A DNA stretch of 64,000 nt. Origin: Pseudomonadota bacterium. Lineage in GTDB: Bacteria; Desulfobacterota; Desulfobulbia; Desulfobulbales; Desulfocapsaceae. This document shows, piece after piece, positions 42,189 to 51,305 of the stretch. Made by a program: the position numbers and the translations under genes. The notes beneath the pieces were generated by a model. That model did no database searches. It was not told the DNA's origin and was given only the letters and a program-made list of their open reading frames with translations. The stretch spans positions 84,962-148,961 of the forward strand of contig JAHJNL010000028.1 of the NCBI GenBank assembly GCA_018820855.1, read 5' to 3'. The stretch's first letter is position 1, and every line of letters begins with the position of its first letter.

Positions 42189-43172
42189 ATGAAAGTTCTG
42201 GTTACAGGGGGGACCGGTTTTACCGGCAAGGCCCTGGTACGGCGACTTTTGGATGATGGACATGAGGTGGTTGCCCTTGATTATCAGGAAGGTTTGAAGA
42301 CGGAGGAACTCCGGCAGTGGGGAGCCAAAGTTGTTATCGGCACGGTCACCGATGCCAAGGTCGTGGAAGAATGCATGCAGGGTGTTGATATCGTCCAGCA
42401 TCTGGCAGCCGCATTTCGGGAGATGGATGTTCCTAATTCATACTATGACGAAGTCAATGTGGGCGGGACGCGTATCGTCCTGGAATCCGCGTTTAACAAT
42501 GGTGTGAAAAAATTTATCTACTGCAGTACCTGCGGGGTCCATGGCAATGTGGAAAATCCCCCGGCTCCTGAGACCGCACCTATCAATGCAGCCGATTATT
42601 ATCAGCAGACCAAGTATGAGGCGGAACCGATTGTCCTTGAATATGTGAAAAAAGGAATGAAGGCCACGATTATTCGTCCGGCTGCCATCTACGGTCCCGG
42701 TGATCCGGAACGTTTTTTCATGATTTTCAAACGGGTAAGCAACGGCATGTTCCCCATGTTCGGCAGCGGTAAAACATTTTATCACCCTCTCTACATTGAT
42801 AGCCTGATTGACGCTCATATCCTTGCCATGGATGAGAACAAGGGCAATGGTGAGGCCTACCTTATCGCCGATGAAGAGTACGTGGAAATTGAAGATCTGG
42901 TGCGTCGCACTGCCAAGGCCCTTGGCGTTGAAGTGAAGATTCCCCATTTCCCGATCTGGCCGTTAATTGTTGCCGGTCACTTTTTTGAAACGATCTGTAA
43001 ACCCTTCAAGATTACCCCACCGATTTTTCCCAGGCGTGTTGACTGGTATCGACAGAACAGGGCCTTTGATATCAGTAAGGCCAAGAGAGATCTGGGATAT
43101 AATCCGCAGATAGGTCTTGATGAAGGGCTTAAGAGAACCGGGGAATGGTACAGGAAAGAAGGGTATCTGTAG
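42189..43172 (+). CDS. NAD-dependent epimerase/dehydratase (extended SDR, 3-beta-HSD-like)
   Basis: A 327-residue SDR. VTGGTGFTGKALVRRL near residue 5 binds the nucleotide cofactor. YCSTCGVHG near residue 112 supplies the active-site Ser/Thr-type position and DYYQQTK near 138 gives the YxxxK pair. IIRPAAIYGPGDPERFF near 158 is typical of the family. The sequence belongs to the group close to nucleoside-diphosphate-sugar epimerases and 3-beta-hydroxysteroid-type enzymes; the exact substrate cannot be told. The ATG 42189 follows GAAGGAG. It is the first gene of the next block, 153 bp after asnB. Confidence 0.85.
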   Translation: MKVLVTGGTGFTGKALVRRLLDDGHEVVALDYQEGLKTEELRQWGAKVVIGTVTDAKVVEECMQGVDIVQHLAAAFREMDVPNSYYDEVNVGGTRIVLESAFNNGVKKFIYCSTCGVHGNVENPPAPETAPINAADYYQQTKYEAEPIVLEYVKKGMKATIIRPAAIYGPGDPERFFMIFKRVSNGMFPMFGSGKTFYHPLYIDSLIDAHILAMDENKGNGEAYLIADEEYVEIEDLVRRTAKALGVEVKIPHFPIWPLIVAGHFFETICKPFKITPPIFPRRVDWYRQNRAFDISKAKRDLGYNPQIGLDEGLKRTGEWYRKEGYL

Positions 43173-43244
43173 AAGGATGAGTTCTTCCTGTTGCAGCCCA
43201 TTCCTCTGGAATGATTAGACTGTTGATGATGTCTTGAGAAATGA

Positions 43245-43994
43245 ATGATGGTGCAAGAAAAAACACATAAGGCAATTACCGGGAAAGGTTCGGCGCTTAG
43301 CAAATACCAGGATGTTATTGTCGGCAATCGCTCTTTCCTGTACCTCTGTTATTATGAGTGGTGTGTCTGGCTTGGTGTTGTGCCTGGTGCCCTTGGCATG
43401 CTCCTGCGCCAACTTTTCTGGCCGAGACTTTTTGGCTCCTGCGGCAGGAAACCGGCCTTTGCCAAAGGGATTGTGCTGAGACACCCAAAGCGAATACATC
43501 TCGGCGATTCTGTGGTGATCAGTGAGGGGTGTATTCTGGATGCGAGAAACCAGGATACTGACAGGGCCATTGTCCTTGGTAATGAGGTGATTCTCTCTAA
43601 TAACGTGGTGCTCTCGTGCAAAAACGGCTCCATTACTATTGGCTATGCTACCGGAATCAATACCGGAACAATTATTCAGTCCACCAACAACTGCCCTGTT
43701 TCCATCGGTGCAGATGGGATTATAGGGCAGATGAGCTTTGTGGTTGGTGGGGGGAGCTATAATATTGATCGTCTTGATATACCCATTCGTCTGCAAGGGA
43801 TTAAGGATGATGGCGGTGTTACAATTGATCGCGATGTCTGGCTCGGCGCCCATGTCACCGTTCTTGGTGGTGTGCAGGTCGGTGCCGGATCTGTTGTTGC
43901 GGCCTCGGCAGTTTTGACCAGATCCGTTCCCCCGTATTCGATAGCAAAAGGAATTCCGGCACAGGTTACCGGCAGTAGAAAGGAAGGAGTCTGA
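43245..43994 (+). CDS. hexapeptide-repeat acyltransferase
   Basis: A 249-residue protein. The N-terminal 75 residues contain a hydrophobic stretch (FLYLCYYEWCVWLGVVPGALGMLL), then a left-handed beta-helix with repeats such as IHLGDSVVISEGCIL and ITIGYATGINTGTII. The usual end follows: VWLGAHVTVLGGVQVGAGSVVAASAVLT with IAKGIPAQV. It is likely an O- or N-acetyltransferase for a sugar of the glycan. The hydrophobic N-terminal part may attach it to the membrane. A GT4 gene begins 4 bp after its stop, behind a strong AAGGAAGGAG ribosome site. Confidence 0.86.
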   Translation: MMVQEKTHKAITGKGSALSKYQDVIVGNRSFLYLCYYEWCVWLGVVPGALGMLLRQLFWPRLFGSCGRKPAFAKGIVLRHPKRIHLGDSVVISEGCILDARNQDTDRAIVLGNEVILSNNVVLSCKNGSITIGYATGINTGTIIQSTNNCPVSIGADGIIGQMSFVVGGGSYNIDRLDIPIRLQGIKDDGGVTIDRDVWLGAHVTVLGGVQVGAGSVVAASAVLTRSVPPYSIAKGIPAQVTGSRKEGV

Positions 43995-43997
43995 GCA

Positions 43998-45128
43998 ATG
44001 CGCATAGGGATTATGATGCGATCAGCTGACGAGGCTGGCGGAATAGGGGTATATGCCAGAAATATTGTGGAAGAGTTGTTAAAGCTCGATCATGAAAACG
44101 ACTATGTCCTTTTCTATAAGAGTGAGAAGCATATGGGCCGTTATGCCGCTTTTTCCAATTGCCAGGAAATATTTCTGCCTGGCGGCAACAAGGCCATCTG
44201 GGATCAGATCACCATACCCAGAGCGGCAAGGAAAGAAAAAATAGATCTGATTTTTAATCCCAAATTCACTGTGCCGCTCTTTACCCGCTGCAAGACAGTC
44301 ATGGTGGTGCATGGCGCTGACTGGTTTGTCCCACCCTATGATGAAGTGTACACCACCATAGATAATTTTTATATCAAAAGGGTCATGCCCCTCTATTTCA
44401 GGAAGGCCGATTATATCAGTTCGGTCTCCGACTATTCAACGGACGGCTTTGTGAACGCCTTTCCCTGGTGTAAAGAGAAGATTAAAACAATTTACTTTGG
44501 CCCGAATAAGATTTTTAAGCGTATTGACGACAACCAGCAGTTAGAAACAGTCCGCGCCAAATATAACCTTCCTGACCAGTTTATCCTGACAGTCATTCGT
44601 TACGATCCCGGTTCCAGAAATACGCGCAAGAATTTTAAGGGAATGGCAGAGGCCTATTCCCTGTATAAAAAGATGGGCGGTAAAGAAAAATTCGTCGTGG
44701 TCGGGCGGGATTGTGACCGATACGGAGAAGAGCATGATCTGAAGGCCTTGGGAATAAAAGATGATCTTATCTTTACAGGTCTTGTGCCCCAGGCGGATCT
44801 TCCCGTATTTTACAGTCTGGCAAAACTCTACCTCTATACCACCATTATTGAGGCTTTTCCCATACCGACCACAGAAGCTATGGCCTGCGGTTGTCCAATT
44901 GTCACCTCCAATGGGACCGGCCTGGAAGAACTTACCCATGGAGTGTCTCTTGCTGTTGATCCCCTTGATAGTCAAGCCATTGCCGATGCCATGGAAAAAG
45001 TGTTGAGTAATGAAAGTATGCAGTTGGAAATGCGGCAGAAAGGTTTTGAGCGGTCAAAGATTTTCAGCTGGGAAAAATGCGCCGTGGAAACCCTGGCAAT
45101 ATTTCAAAAACTGGTGACGGAGAATTAA
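43998..45128 (+). CDS. family 4 glycosyltransferase
   Basis: A 376-residue GT-B enzyme. The N-terminal glycine-rich motif is MMRSADEAGGIGVYARNIVE. The C-terminal nucleotide-sugar-binding part has TVIRYDPGSRNTRKNFKGMAEAY and LYTTIIEAFPIPTTEAMACGCPIVTSNGTG, with the EAFP...E signature of retaining GT4 enzymes. It adds one sugar in the cytoplasm. It resembles mannosyl- and glucosyltransferases of this family; the donor is not clear. ATG 43998 follows AAGGAAGGAG at 43980-43989. The next gene, a GT2, starts 3 bp after its stop. Confidence 0.9.
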   Translation: MRIGIMMRSADEAGGIGVYARNIVEELLKLDHENDYVLFYKSEKHMGRYAAFSNCQEIFLPGGNKAIWDQITIPRAARKEKIDLIFNPKFTVPLFTRCKTVMVVHGADWFVPPYDEVYTTIDNFYIKRVMPLYFRKADYISSVSDYSTDGFVNAFPWCKEKIKTIYFGPNKIFKRIDDNQQLETVRAKYNLPDQFILTVIRYDPGSRNTRKNFKGMAEAYSLYKKMGGKEKFVVVGRDCDRYGEEHDLKALGIKDDLIFTGLVPQADLPVFYSLAKLYLYTTIIEAFPIPTTEAMACGCPIVTSNGTGLEELTHGVSLAVDPLDSQAIADAMEKVLSNESMQLEMRQKGFERSKIFSWEKCAVETLAIFQKLVTEN

Positions 45129-45131
45129 AAA

Positions 45132-46025
45132 ATGAATTCTCCTCTTGTTGCCATTGTTATTCTTACCTGTAACCAGAAACAGGTCACTCTGGATTGCCTG
45201 CAGAGTTTTGCTGCCTGCCAATACGAAAAGAAGCAGATTATTCTTGTCGATAATGGATCCGAAGACGGGGTTCAGGCCGAAGTAAACAGGCTGTTTCCGC
45301 ATGTTACTGTTTTGCGCAATGAGAAGAATCTTGGCGCTGCCGGCGGACGCAACACAGGGATAGAATATGCCTTGCAGCAGCTCGATTTTACCTACATCAT
45401 GTTCATGGACAATGACATTGTTGTTATGCCGGATTTTTTGAGTAATCTGGTGAATGGCTTGAGATCGTGTGAGGATGCATCTGTTGAGATTGCCTCTCCT
45501 CTCTTATATCAAATGGGAACTGAGAAAATTATAGATTGTGCCGGAGGTGCAAGGCTTAATTTTTATACAGGCTCAACCCAGACACGGGGACATGGAGAGC
45601 TTGATATTGGGCAATATGATCATGAAAGATTTCCCAATTGTGTGCCGACCACTGTGTTAATGCATCGTAATGCCCTTGAACGGGCAGGGCGGTTTGATGT
45701 CTCCTTTGATCCCTATGGCTACGAAGATCTCGACATGGTGTTGCGCGCCAATCTCGAACATTCTCCTTTTCTGTTTGTTCCGGAGGCAGTTGTCTTTCAT
45801 CTGGGTTCGAAAACAGGGTTTTCCGGTTATACCGCTGAGTACACGCGTATGAAAGGGCAGAATATGCGACGGTTTTTTAAGCGTCATGCCTCCTCATTGC
45901 AATGGCTCTGTTTCAATTTGCTTCTCCCGTTTCTCAGTATAAAAACGATTGTTCGGGAACTCAGGAGAGGGAATGTGAAGGCGATTTTGGGTCTTGCAAA
46001 AGGATTTTTCAGTGGCACCAAATAA
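45132..46025 (+). CDS. family 2 glycosyltransferase
   Basis: A 297-residue GT-A enzyme of the rhamnosyltransferase-like type. The start is VAIVILTCNQKQVTLDCLQS; NLGAAGGRNTGIEYAL near residue 62 and FMDNDIVV near 96 (DxD-like, DND) form the donor site; YGYEDLDMVLRANLE near 196 holds the catalytic ED(x)D region. The enzyme acts in the cytoplasm on an undecaprenyl-diphosphate chain. It starts 3 bp after the GT4 stop, so both are probably translated together. A flippase gene follows 37 bp later, as is common for Wzx-dependent assembly. Confidence 0.89.
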   Translation: MNSPLVAIVILTCNQKQVTLDCLQSFAACQYEKKQIILVDNGSEDGVQAEVNRLFPHVTVLRNEKNLGAAGGRNTGIEYALQQLDFTYIMFMDNDIVVMPDFLSNLVNGLRSCEDASVEIASPLLYQMGTEKIIDCAGGARLNFYTGSTQTRGHGELDIGQYDHERFPNCVPTTVLMHRNALERAGRFDVSFDPYGYEDLDMVLRANLEHSPFLFVPEAVVFHLGSKTGFSGYTAEYTRMKGQNMRRFFKRHASSLQWLCFNLLLPFLSIKTIVRELRRGNVKAILGLAKGFFSGTK

Positions 46026-46062
46026 GAGTTGTTTCCATTCTGCTGTGTGAAATATCTTGACC

Positions 46063-47343
46063 ATGTCTCTCTTGTCGATATTCCAAAAAAATCACGAAAA
46101 TCTCTTTTCCTTTGGAGCGACTGTATGCCGGGCGTCCAGTAGATTTCTCCTGGTCTTTTTGGCAAGTTTTCTGTTGACCAAGTATGAATTCGGCATTTTT
46201 AATATCTTTCTGTCCATTTATTTTTTTTCCCGCCTTTTTTCCGAAAATTCTCTCAACCTGCCATTTATCAAGTTTGCCACAGACGGTGAAAATGATCCGG
46301 CACTGGTCAGCTTTCAAATAATTCTTCTGAAAATTCTGTATGTCCTGGTTGTTTCCTGTGTAATCCTTGTTTGCTCTGATTTTATTGTCAAGTATTCAGG
46401 ATTGGAGAGGAAAAGGTTGTTGTATCTTTTACCCGTTATGCTTTTTGCTCTGACATTTTATATGTTTGTCGGGCAAGTCCTTGTCGCTCAACTAAAGATG
46501 AGGCATCTGTTTTTTTATGAACTGCTCAATGGCCTTGTTTTTATCCTTTGCCTGGCAACTGCTTTCTTCTTTGTTGAAAACTTCTCCACGGAAAAGCTGG
46601 TCATTGTCTTTTCTTTGTCTATGGGAGTCTCAGCCCTTGCCGGGGCCTATGTTTTTCGGCGATTTATTGATGTCGTGACCCGGGTAAGCAAAGAATTGCT
46701 GTGGAAAATTATTCACTATTCAAAGTTCACTGTTCTAAGTGGAATCAGTTCGGTCGTTATTCTCAAAGCCGATGTTCTGATGTTAGGGTATTTTCGCACC
46801 CCGCAAGAGGTAGGTGTGTATGGCATGGCTTTATTTGTCAATGAAGCGGTGAATGTCGTTTTTGATTCCGTACTTCGTGTTTGTCTGCCTAAAGCCTCTG
46901 CTCTGTCAGGTGTCGGTGATGACGATAGGATCAGAATTCTTTTTCGTCAGTCGGTGAAAAATATTTATATTGGAATTATCCCCATTGTAGTTGTAATAGC
47001 CGTTGCGGCACCAACGGCTATTCACCTGATTTATAGCGGGAAGTATGATGATTCGATTATCCTTATTTATCTGTTTCTGGCAGCATCGCTGGTGAAACCT
47101 GTGGGCTATGTGGCAGGGATCATACTTGGAGCCACTGGCAATATCAAGATTGACAATCGGAACTGCTGGATTTCCGCACTGCTGAATGTGGTATGCAACT
47201 TTATGTTTATCCCCAGGTTCGGCGTGATGGGGGCAGCCATAGCCTCTACTCTCAGCTTTACCAGTCTGACTGTGCTCCATTATGTATCCGTGCATCACGC
47301 TGTGTTCAGTAAAAAAGTGCATGGAGAGATAATTGAAAAATGA
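46063..47343 (+). CDS. wzx: oligosaccharide flippase (Wzx-type, MOP superfamily)
   Basis: A 426-residue protein with about 12 helices. The N-terminal FGATVCRASSRFLLVFLASFLLTKYEFG and repeated RRFIDVV...VLSGISSVVILKADVLMLGYFRTPQEVGVYGMAL block (near residue 225) are typical of Wzx-type members of the PST/MOP flippase family; the latter is the most conserved part of the family. It should move undecaprenyl-diphosphate-linked repeat units to the periplasm. ATG 46063 is chosen over TTG 46057. Its presence next to Wzm/Wzt genes implies a second export route in the same locus. Its stop overlaps the following ATG (ATGA). Confidence 0.88.
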   Translation: MSLLSIFQKNHENLFSFGATVCRASSRFLLVFLASFLLTKYEFGIFNIFLSIYFFSRLFSENSLNLPFIKFATDGENDPALVSFQIILLKILYVLVVSCVILVCSDFIVKYSGLERKRLLYLLPVMLFALTFYMFVGQVLVAQLKMRHLFFYELLNGLVFILCLATAFFFVENFSTEKLVIVFSLSMGVSALAGAYVFRRFIDVVTRVSKELLWKIIHYSKFTVLSGISSVVILKADVLMLGYFRTPQEVGVYGMALFVNEAVNVVFDSVLRVCLPKASALSGVGDDDRIRILFRQSVKNIYIGIIPIVVVIAVAAPTAIHLIYSGKYDDSIILIYLFLAASLVKPVGYVAGIILGATGNIKIDNRNCWISALLNVVCNFMFIPRFGVMGAAIASTLSFTSLTVLHYVSVHHAVFSKKVHGEIIEK

Positions 47344-48908
47344 TGAGAATCGTCATCACCATTCTCGAACTTCTCATTTTGTTTATCATTGTCTGGCTCA
47401 TCTTTCCCAAGCTGGTTTTTGGTAGAGAGTTTTCTCATATCCTGCCCGGTATTCGACTGGCTACCACACTCTCTCTAAAACACCTTGTCCTGCTTGCCGT
47501 AGTTGTTTTGTGTTATGGTGTGTTCGCAATCAACAATGGTCCCGGACTGATCGGTGCATCATTATTACGCCTCTCTCCTGTTATCAAGGCTCTTGCCCTT
47601 TTTACATTGGCCTTTGGGGTTTATCTGCATGCCGTACCAACCCATTCCGGAGATACCATTCCGGCTAAGCTCATTCCGATATCCATTGTCGAAGAGGGGA
47701 ATATCGATCTCGATGAGTTTCGTTATGCTATTTTTGGTAGACACTCTTATTGCATGATCAAACGGAATGACCATTTCTACTCCACCTATCCGGTTTATGC
47801 AGGCATAACTGTAACTCCTTTCTATGCAGCAATGAAGTGGATGGCACCAGAGATGTTTGGTCTCTGGCGACAGGAATACTCGCAAAGAAATGGTGATCTC
47901 TTAAACGGTTTTGTGCAATTGCTGCACCATTATTCTGCCGCAATGATATCTTCTCTAGCAGTTGTCTTCTTCTGGCTTATTGCGCATCGATTGGGTGTAC
48001 CTGCAATAGTGAGTCTGCCAACTACAATTGCATTTGCTTTTGGAACTCCAATGATGAGCTCCATGGCTTCGTCTTTGTGGACACATGGTCCGGCGATCCT
48101 TTTTATGCTCTTAGCTGTTTTTTCCAGTGCAACATGCCAGGAAGAGGAACAGACAAACCTAGGACTGTTATTTGGTGGACTTTTCGCAGCATGGTCAATT
48201 GCCTGTCGCCCAACCGGACTGGTTGCTGCTTTCCTTCTTACAATTTATGTTCTTTATAAATACAGAAAACGCGCAGTTTTTTTCATTATGCCGTTTTTCC
48301 TCCTTTTGAGTACCGTTGCCTTTTTTAATTTTGGTATGTACGGAAAACTATTTGGCGGGTATCAAGGTCAAGTCAGCCATTTCACCATACCAACTGCTCA
48401 GCGAATGTTCTATTTGTTGATGAGTCCAAGTCGTGGCCTTTTGCCATTTGTTCCCTTTGTAATTCTGTTCGTTTTCTATATTCAAAGAGTTTTTCAGCGA
48501 AAAGTAGATTTGTTAACCTTGGCAGTATTCGCTGTCGCTGGTGAGATCGGTATTTATTCCTGTTGGAGTGTCTGGTGGGGAGGGGATTGCTTTGGTCCCC
48601 GGTTGCTTGCTGATTGTATTATGTGGTGTTTGCTGGGCATTCTCGCAGCAAATGTTCAGGGTATTAGCCTTCATCGTCTGAGGCCAAAAGCGATATGGTT
48701 TGGTGGGTTGGTTCTGGTTGCTTATTCTGTTTGTTTACATGTTACGGGTGGTATCTACGGGGATAAAAAATGGAATGCGGAGTATTTTAAGGAACATCCT
48801 GAAAGGTTGATGCATTGGAAAAATTCACAGGTGATGTGGACACTGACTGATATTCGTTATGATCCGGACAATGATTGGAAAAAAAATCCGAAGCGTTCCG
48901 GTGAGTAA
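47340..48908 (+). CDS. GT-C-like membrane protein
   Basis: A 522-residue polytopic protein. The first large periplasmic loop contains THSGDTIPAKLIPISIVEEGNIDLDEF (101-127). Its GDT...P...EGN.DLDEF pattern recurs in a family of membrane proteins in glycan loci, with the acidic residue placed as in GT-C enzymes. Around ten helices follow, and WGGDCFGPRLLADCI near residue 405 lies in a late loop. It probably transfers a sugar from a lipid-linked donor in the periplasm. It directly follows the flippase with a 4-bp overlap, which would fit periplasmic side-chain addition. It ends the transcription block; about 230 bp without a gene follow. Confidence 0.78.
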   Translation: MMRIVITILELLILFIIVWLIFPKLVFGREFSHILPGIRLATTLSLKHLVLLAVVVLCYGVFAINNGPGLIGASLLRLSPVIKALALFTLAFGVYLHAVPTHSGDTIPAKLIPISIVEEGNIDLDEFRYAIFGRHSYCMIKRNDHFYSTYPVYAGITVTPFYAAMKWMAPEMFGLWRQEYSQRNGDLLNGFVQLLHHYSAAMISSLAVVFFWLIAHRLGVPAIVSLPTTIAFAFGTPMMSSMASSLWTHGPAILFMLLAVFSSATCQEEEQTNLGLLFGGLFAAWSIACRPTGLVAAFLLTIYVLYKYRKRAVFFIMPFFLLLSTVAFFNFGMYGKLFGGYQGQVSHFTIPTAQRMFYLLMSPSRGLLPFVPFVILFVFYIQRVFQRKVDLLTLAVFAVAGEIGIYSCWSVWWGGDCFGPRLLADCIMWCLLGILAANVQGISLHRLRPKAIWFGGLVLVAYSVCLHVTGGIYGDKKWNAEYFKEHPERLMHWKNSQVMWTLTDIRYDPDNDWKKNPKRSGE

Positions 48909-49052
48909 GTTGGGAGCGGAGAGGAAATCACCGAATGTATCTTTTGGGCCGTCTTCTTGTCTGCATCTTCGCATAAAATGTGTGAAATAGCCGTCTTTGG
49001 GGTTGTAATTGCGGAGGAACGCCCCTATTATATAGTTTTAAATCCAAAATAT

Positions 49053-49081
49053 TTGACAAAAAAAAATTCTCGAAGTATTAA
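49053..49081 (+). promoter_or_regulatory. candidate sigma70 promoter of the secreted-protein unit
   Basis: Perfect TTGACA at 49053-49058, a 17-bp spacer and TATTAA at 49076-49081 (4 of 6), about 57 bp before the TTG start at 49138. The region around it is A+T-rich, as is usual for promoters. With the terminator at 50223 it defines a compact unit of two genes. Confidence 0.5.
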
Positions 49082-49137
49082 AACTGACATACAATCAAGT
49101 TAATAAAATATTCATTTTATGCAAAGGAGTAATGATT

Positions 49138-49530
49138 TTGAAGAATATACAGGTCAACTGTCGATGTAGAAAAACTGTAACTATAGTCCTGGCGATGGCA
49201 GTGATGTTGCTGTCAATGGCAGGTAGCTGCTTAGCTGAAGATTATATAGCGGTGAAAGTATATCCGGAACATGTTGGCGTTTTTACAACAGACGGTGTGC
49301 AGCAGTTTATTGCATTTGGATACACAGCAACTGGCAACAGAACAAATATCACAAACAAAGTAGATTGGGAGAGTAGCAACGAGAATATTGTTACTATTAA
49401 TGAGAATGGCGTGGCAACTGTAGTGACTGGTAAAACTTCCGGTCAAGTCAGAATTAGTTGCTCATATCCTAAAACCGGTAAGCTCGGATCAGGTGTTAAT
49501 CATCTTCTGTTAAGAAGTACGATTAAATAA
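49138..49530 (+). CDS. secreted small Ig-like (Big_2) domain protein
   Basis: About 130 residues. A signal peptide (KTVTIVLAMAVMLLSMAGSCLA, cleavage likely before ED) is followed by one bacterial Ig-like group 2 domain: VQQFIAFGYTATGNRTNITN, VDWESSNENIVTINENGVATVVTGKTSG. Big_2 domains occur in surface and adhesion proteins. The start is taken as TTG 49138, because AAGGAG at 49124-49129 is 8 nt before it but only 2 nt before the ATG at 49132; the same leader pattern is used by the next gene. No glycan-related motif is seen. It lies between the GT-C protein and the second secreted protein, and may be a matrix or surface protein bound to the polysaccharide. This last point is inference. Confidence 0.8.
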   Translation: MKNIQVNCRCRKTVTIVLAMAVMLLSMAGSCLAEDYIAVKVYPEHVGVFTTDGVQQFIAFGYTATGNRTNITNKVDWESSNENIVTINENGVATVVTGKTSGQVRISCSYPKTGKLGSGVNHLLLRSTIK

Positions 49531-49614
49531 TCTGAGGTAACTGTAAGCATTTGCTTGTGTTCTCAGGAACAGAAGATCACCCAATTATACAGATCAGTGG
49601 AAAGGAGTAGTGTT

Positions 49615-50169
49615 TTGAGTATGATAAATAAGACAAAAAAATATTTGAGTTTGGCGTTGCTGGTATCATGTTTTGTTGTGGAGGGTTCAGCTGCTGCTAC
49701 TCTGACAGATTCCACATCATTAACCGTTGTAAACGTGACAGCATTGGCATTCAACAGTGTTGATATAACACAGTGGGAAGGTGACTGGCCTAATGATCCT
49801 GATGACCTCATCAATCCGGTAAGTCAGGAAGTTTATCTCCATGATGTTCATTTTACTGCAACGCACATGTCATGGAATACTACTCCCTTTTACACTCCAT
49901 ATCCGACATTTTCTAACGGGGTGAATTCAATGGTCGCTGCTGTCTGGTCTGTTGATGGAGGAAAATCCTTTACACTCGGCTCCTGGGATTACCTTGCCGC
50001 TAGTACTCATGCCAAAGGCATAGAAGGAGGAATGCCAAGTTGTTGGATGGGAACCATGGTGCATTCTATATGCGATCGAAAGGCTGGCGAGTGTAACGGG
50101 CAAAACAAGAGTAATCTGTATTTTACTGAATATCCTACCGGAAATACTGCCTGTTGGGGTACCTTATAA
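49615..50169 (+). CDS. secreted protein of unknown function
   Basis: About 184 residues with a signal peptide (KTKKYLSLALLVSCFVVEGSAAA), then a mature domain with many aromatic residues: VDITQWEGDWPNDPDD, EVYLHDVHFTATHMSW, GKSFTLGSWDYLAAST and a cysteine-containing end (CWMGT, CDRKAGEC, ACWGTL). The three or four cysteines could form disulfides. I do not recognise a family. TTG 49615 is the preferred start: AGGAG at 49603-49607 lies 7 nt before it, and 13 nt before the alternative ATG 49621. The leader (AAAGGAGTA.TG.TTTTGA) almost copies that of the preceding gene. A strong terminator follows, so this is the end of the unit. Confidence 0.78.
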   Translation: MSMINKTKKYLSLALLVSCFVVEGSAAATLTDSTSLTVVNVTALAFNSVDITQWEGDWPNDPDDLINPVSQEVYLHDVHFTATHMSWNTTPFYTPYPTFSNGVNSMVAAVWSVDGGKSFTLGSWDYLAASTHAKGIEGGMPSCWMGTMVHSICDRKAGECNGQNKSNLYFTEYPTGNTACWGTL

Positions 50170-50222
50170 TTACGTGATTACTGACAACCCCATTTCTTTT
50201 CAGTAACCTCTGTCTTACGATC

Positions 50223-50264
50223 CAAAACAACCTTGTCTTATAAAAGACAAGGTTGTTTTGTTTT
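50223..50264 (+). terminator. strong rho-independent terminator
   Basis: A perfect 17-bp stem (CAAAACAACCTTGTCTT at 50223-50239 with its complement at 50244-50260), loop ATAA, then TTTT at 50261-50264. It lies 54 bp after the second secreted protein. It is the only textbook terminator found in the window. As the stem also starts with A-rich bases, it may terminate on both strands. Confidence 0.93.
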
Positions 50265-50300
50265 ATCTACGGTAATCAAGCAGTCCAGCAAAAAAAAGCT

Positions 50301-51305
50301 ATGTTTTTTACCCGGAAAATAAATGAGTTGTTGGCATCTTTCGATCTTCAGATTGTCAGAAAATCTGTACTTTATGACTGGCAAACAGGTGAGGTGGCCA
50401 GAAGTCAGGAATTGCGCCTGCCGGACGGAGCCATAGAATATCTGACTGTCGAGAATCCACGTTTGCAGGAATTGCGTCAGCGTTATTCCCATTTCCAGGC
50501 CAAGGCATCTATTCCAATTGTCTGGACAGATGAATATGTGCAGTCCTATGGCCTGCAATCTTTTCGTGGGGACAACTGTTATGTCTGGCAGACAAGAGAC
50601 CCCAATTGTGCCGAGATAAATTACTGCCTGACCGCCTATTATGTGAAAGCAATCGACACGCTTGGACTTTTTCAGAAAAACAATGAGGACGGTCTTTTCG
50701 GTGTCCACACCTACACAGTTGATTGCAAAACTGTCAGCCGGGACTTTTTAGATTCAATAGTTGAGCTCCATTTTCTTGAAAAGCATCTTCAGCTTTCTCG
50801 AATCCAGGAGTTGAGCATTCTGGATATAGGCGCCGGGTATGGTCGTTTGGCGTACCGGACTGCGAACTCTTTGCCCAATTTGTCGACCTATCTTTGCACA
50901 GATGCTGTGCCGGAATCCACTTTCCTCTCTGAGTATCACATTAAATTTCGTCACCTTGAAGAAAAGGTCGCAGTTGTACCCCTTGATGAAATTGAGGAGT
51001 GTTTACAAAAGCAGCAGATTGATCTTGCTATAAATATACACAGTTTTTCGGAATGCAGTCTCGTGGCCATTGAGTGGTGGCTCACTCTCCTTTCAACAGC
51101 TAAGGTTAGATATCTGTTTATAGCTCCCAATGCTTCAGACCATGGAGGGGAAAAACTTGCCCTCAACAGTGGGGAAGATTTTTCAAGCCTGGTTGAAAGG
51201 TATGGATATAAATTGCGTATTAAAGCCCCTAAATATGATGATCCTCTTGTTCAGAAATATGGTGTATCTCCCACATACTATTATCTTTATCAGCTAGGTG
51301 AGTAA
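50301..51305 (+). CDS. putative sugar O-methyltransferase
   Basis: A 334-residue protein. The last half is a class I methyltransferase: SILDIGAGYGRLAYRTANSLP near residue 190, CTDAVPESTFLSEYHI near 215, IDLAINIHSFSECSL near 255. The build resembles the family of putative sugar O-methyltransferases seen in glycan clusters, with a conserved N-terminal region around WTDEYVQSYGLQSFRGDN. ATG 50301 is chosen. An upstream in-frame start would place the N terminus inside the terminator stem, which is unlikely. It begins the block after the terminator; no ribosome site of note is seen. In the 126-bp gap behind it, AACCGA-CAAG-TCGGTT (51306-51321) is a small hairpin without a T-run. Confidence 0.8.
   Translation: MFFTRKINELLASFDLQIVRKSVLYDWQTGEVARSQELRLPDGAIEYLTVENPRLQELRQRYSHFQAKASIPIVWTDEYVQSYGLQSFRGDNCYVWQTRDPNCAEINYCLTAYYVKAIDTLGLFQKNNEDGLFGVHTYTVDCKTVSRDFLDSIVELHFLEKHLQLSRIQELSILDIGAGYGRLAYRTANSLPNLSTYLCTDAVPESTFLSEYHIKFRHLEEKVAVVPLDEIEECLQKQQIDLAINIHSFSECSLVAIEWWLTLLSTAKVRYLFIAPNASDHGGEKLALNSGEDFSSLVERYGYKLRIKAPKYDDPLVQKYGVSPTYYYLYQLGE

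Noticed and set aside
49138..50169. Small secreted proteins considered as exosortase/PEP-CTERM substrates.
   Set aside because: Neither C terminus has a PEP motif followed by a helix and basic tail, and no exosortase gene was recognised.
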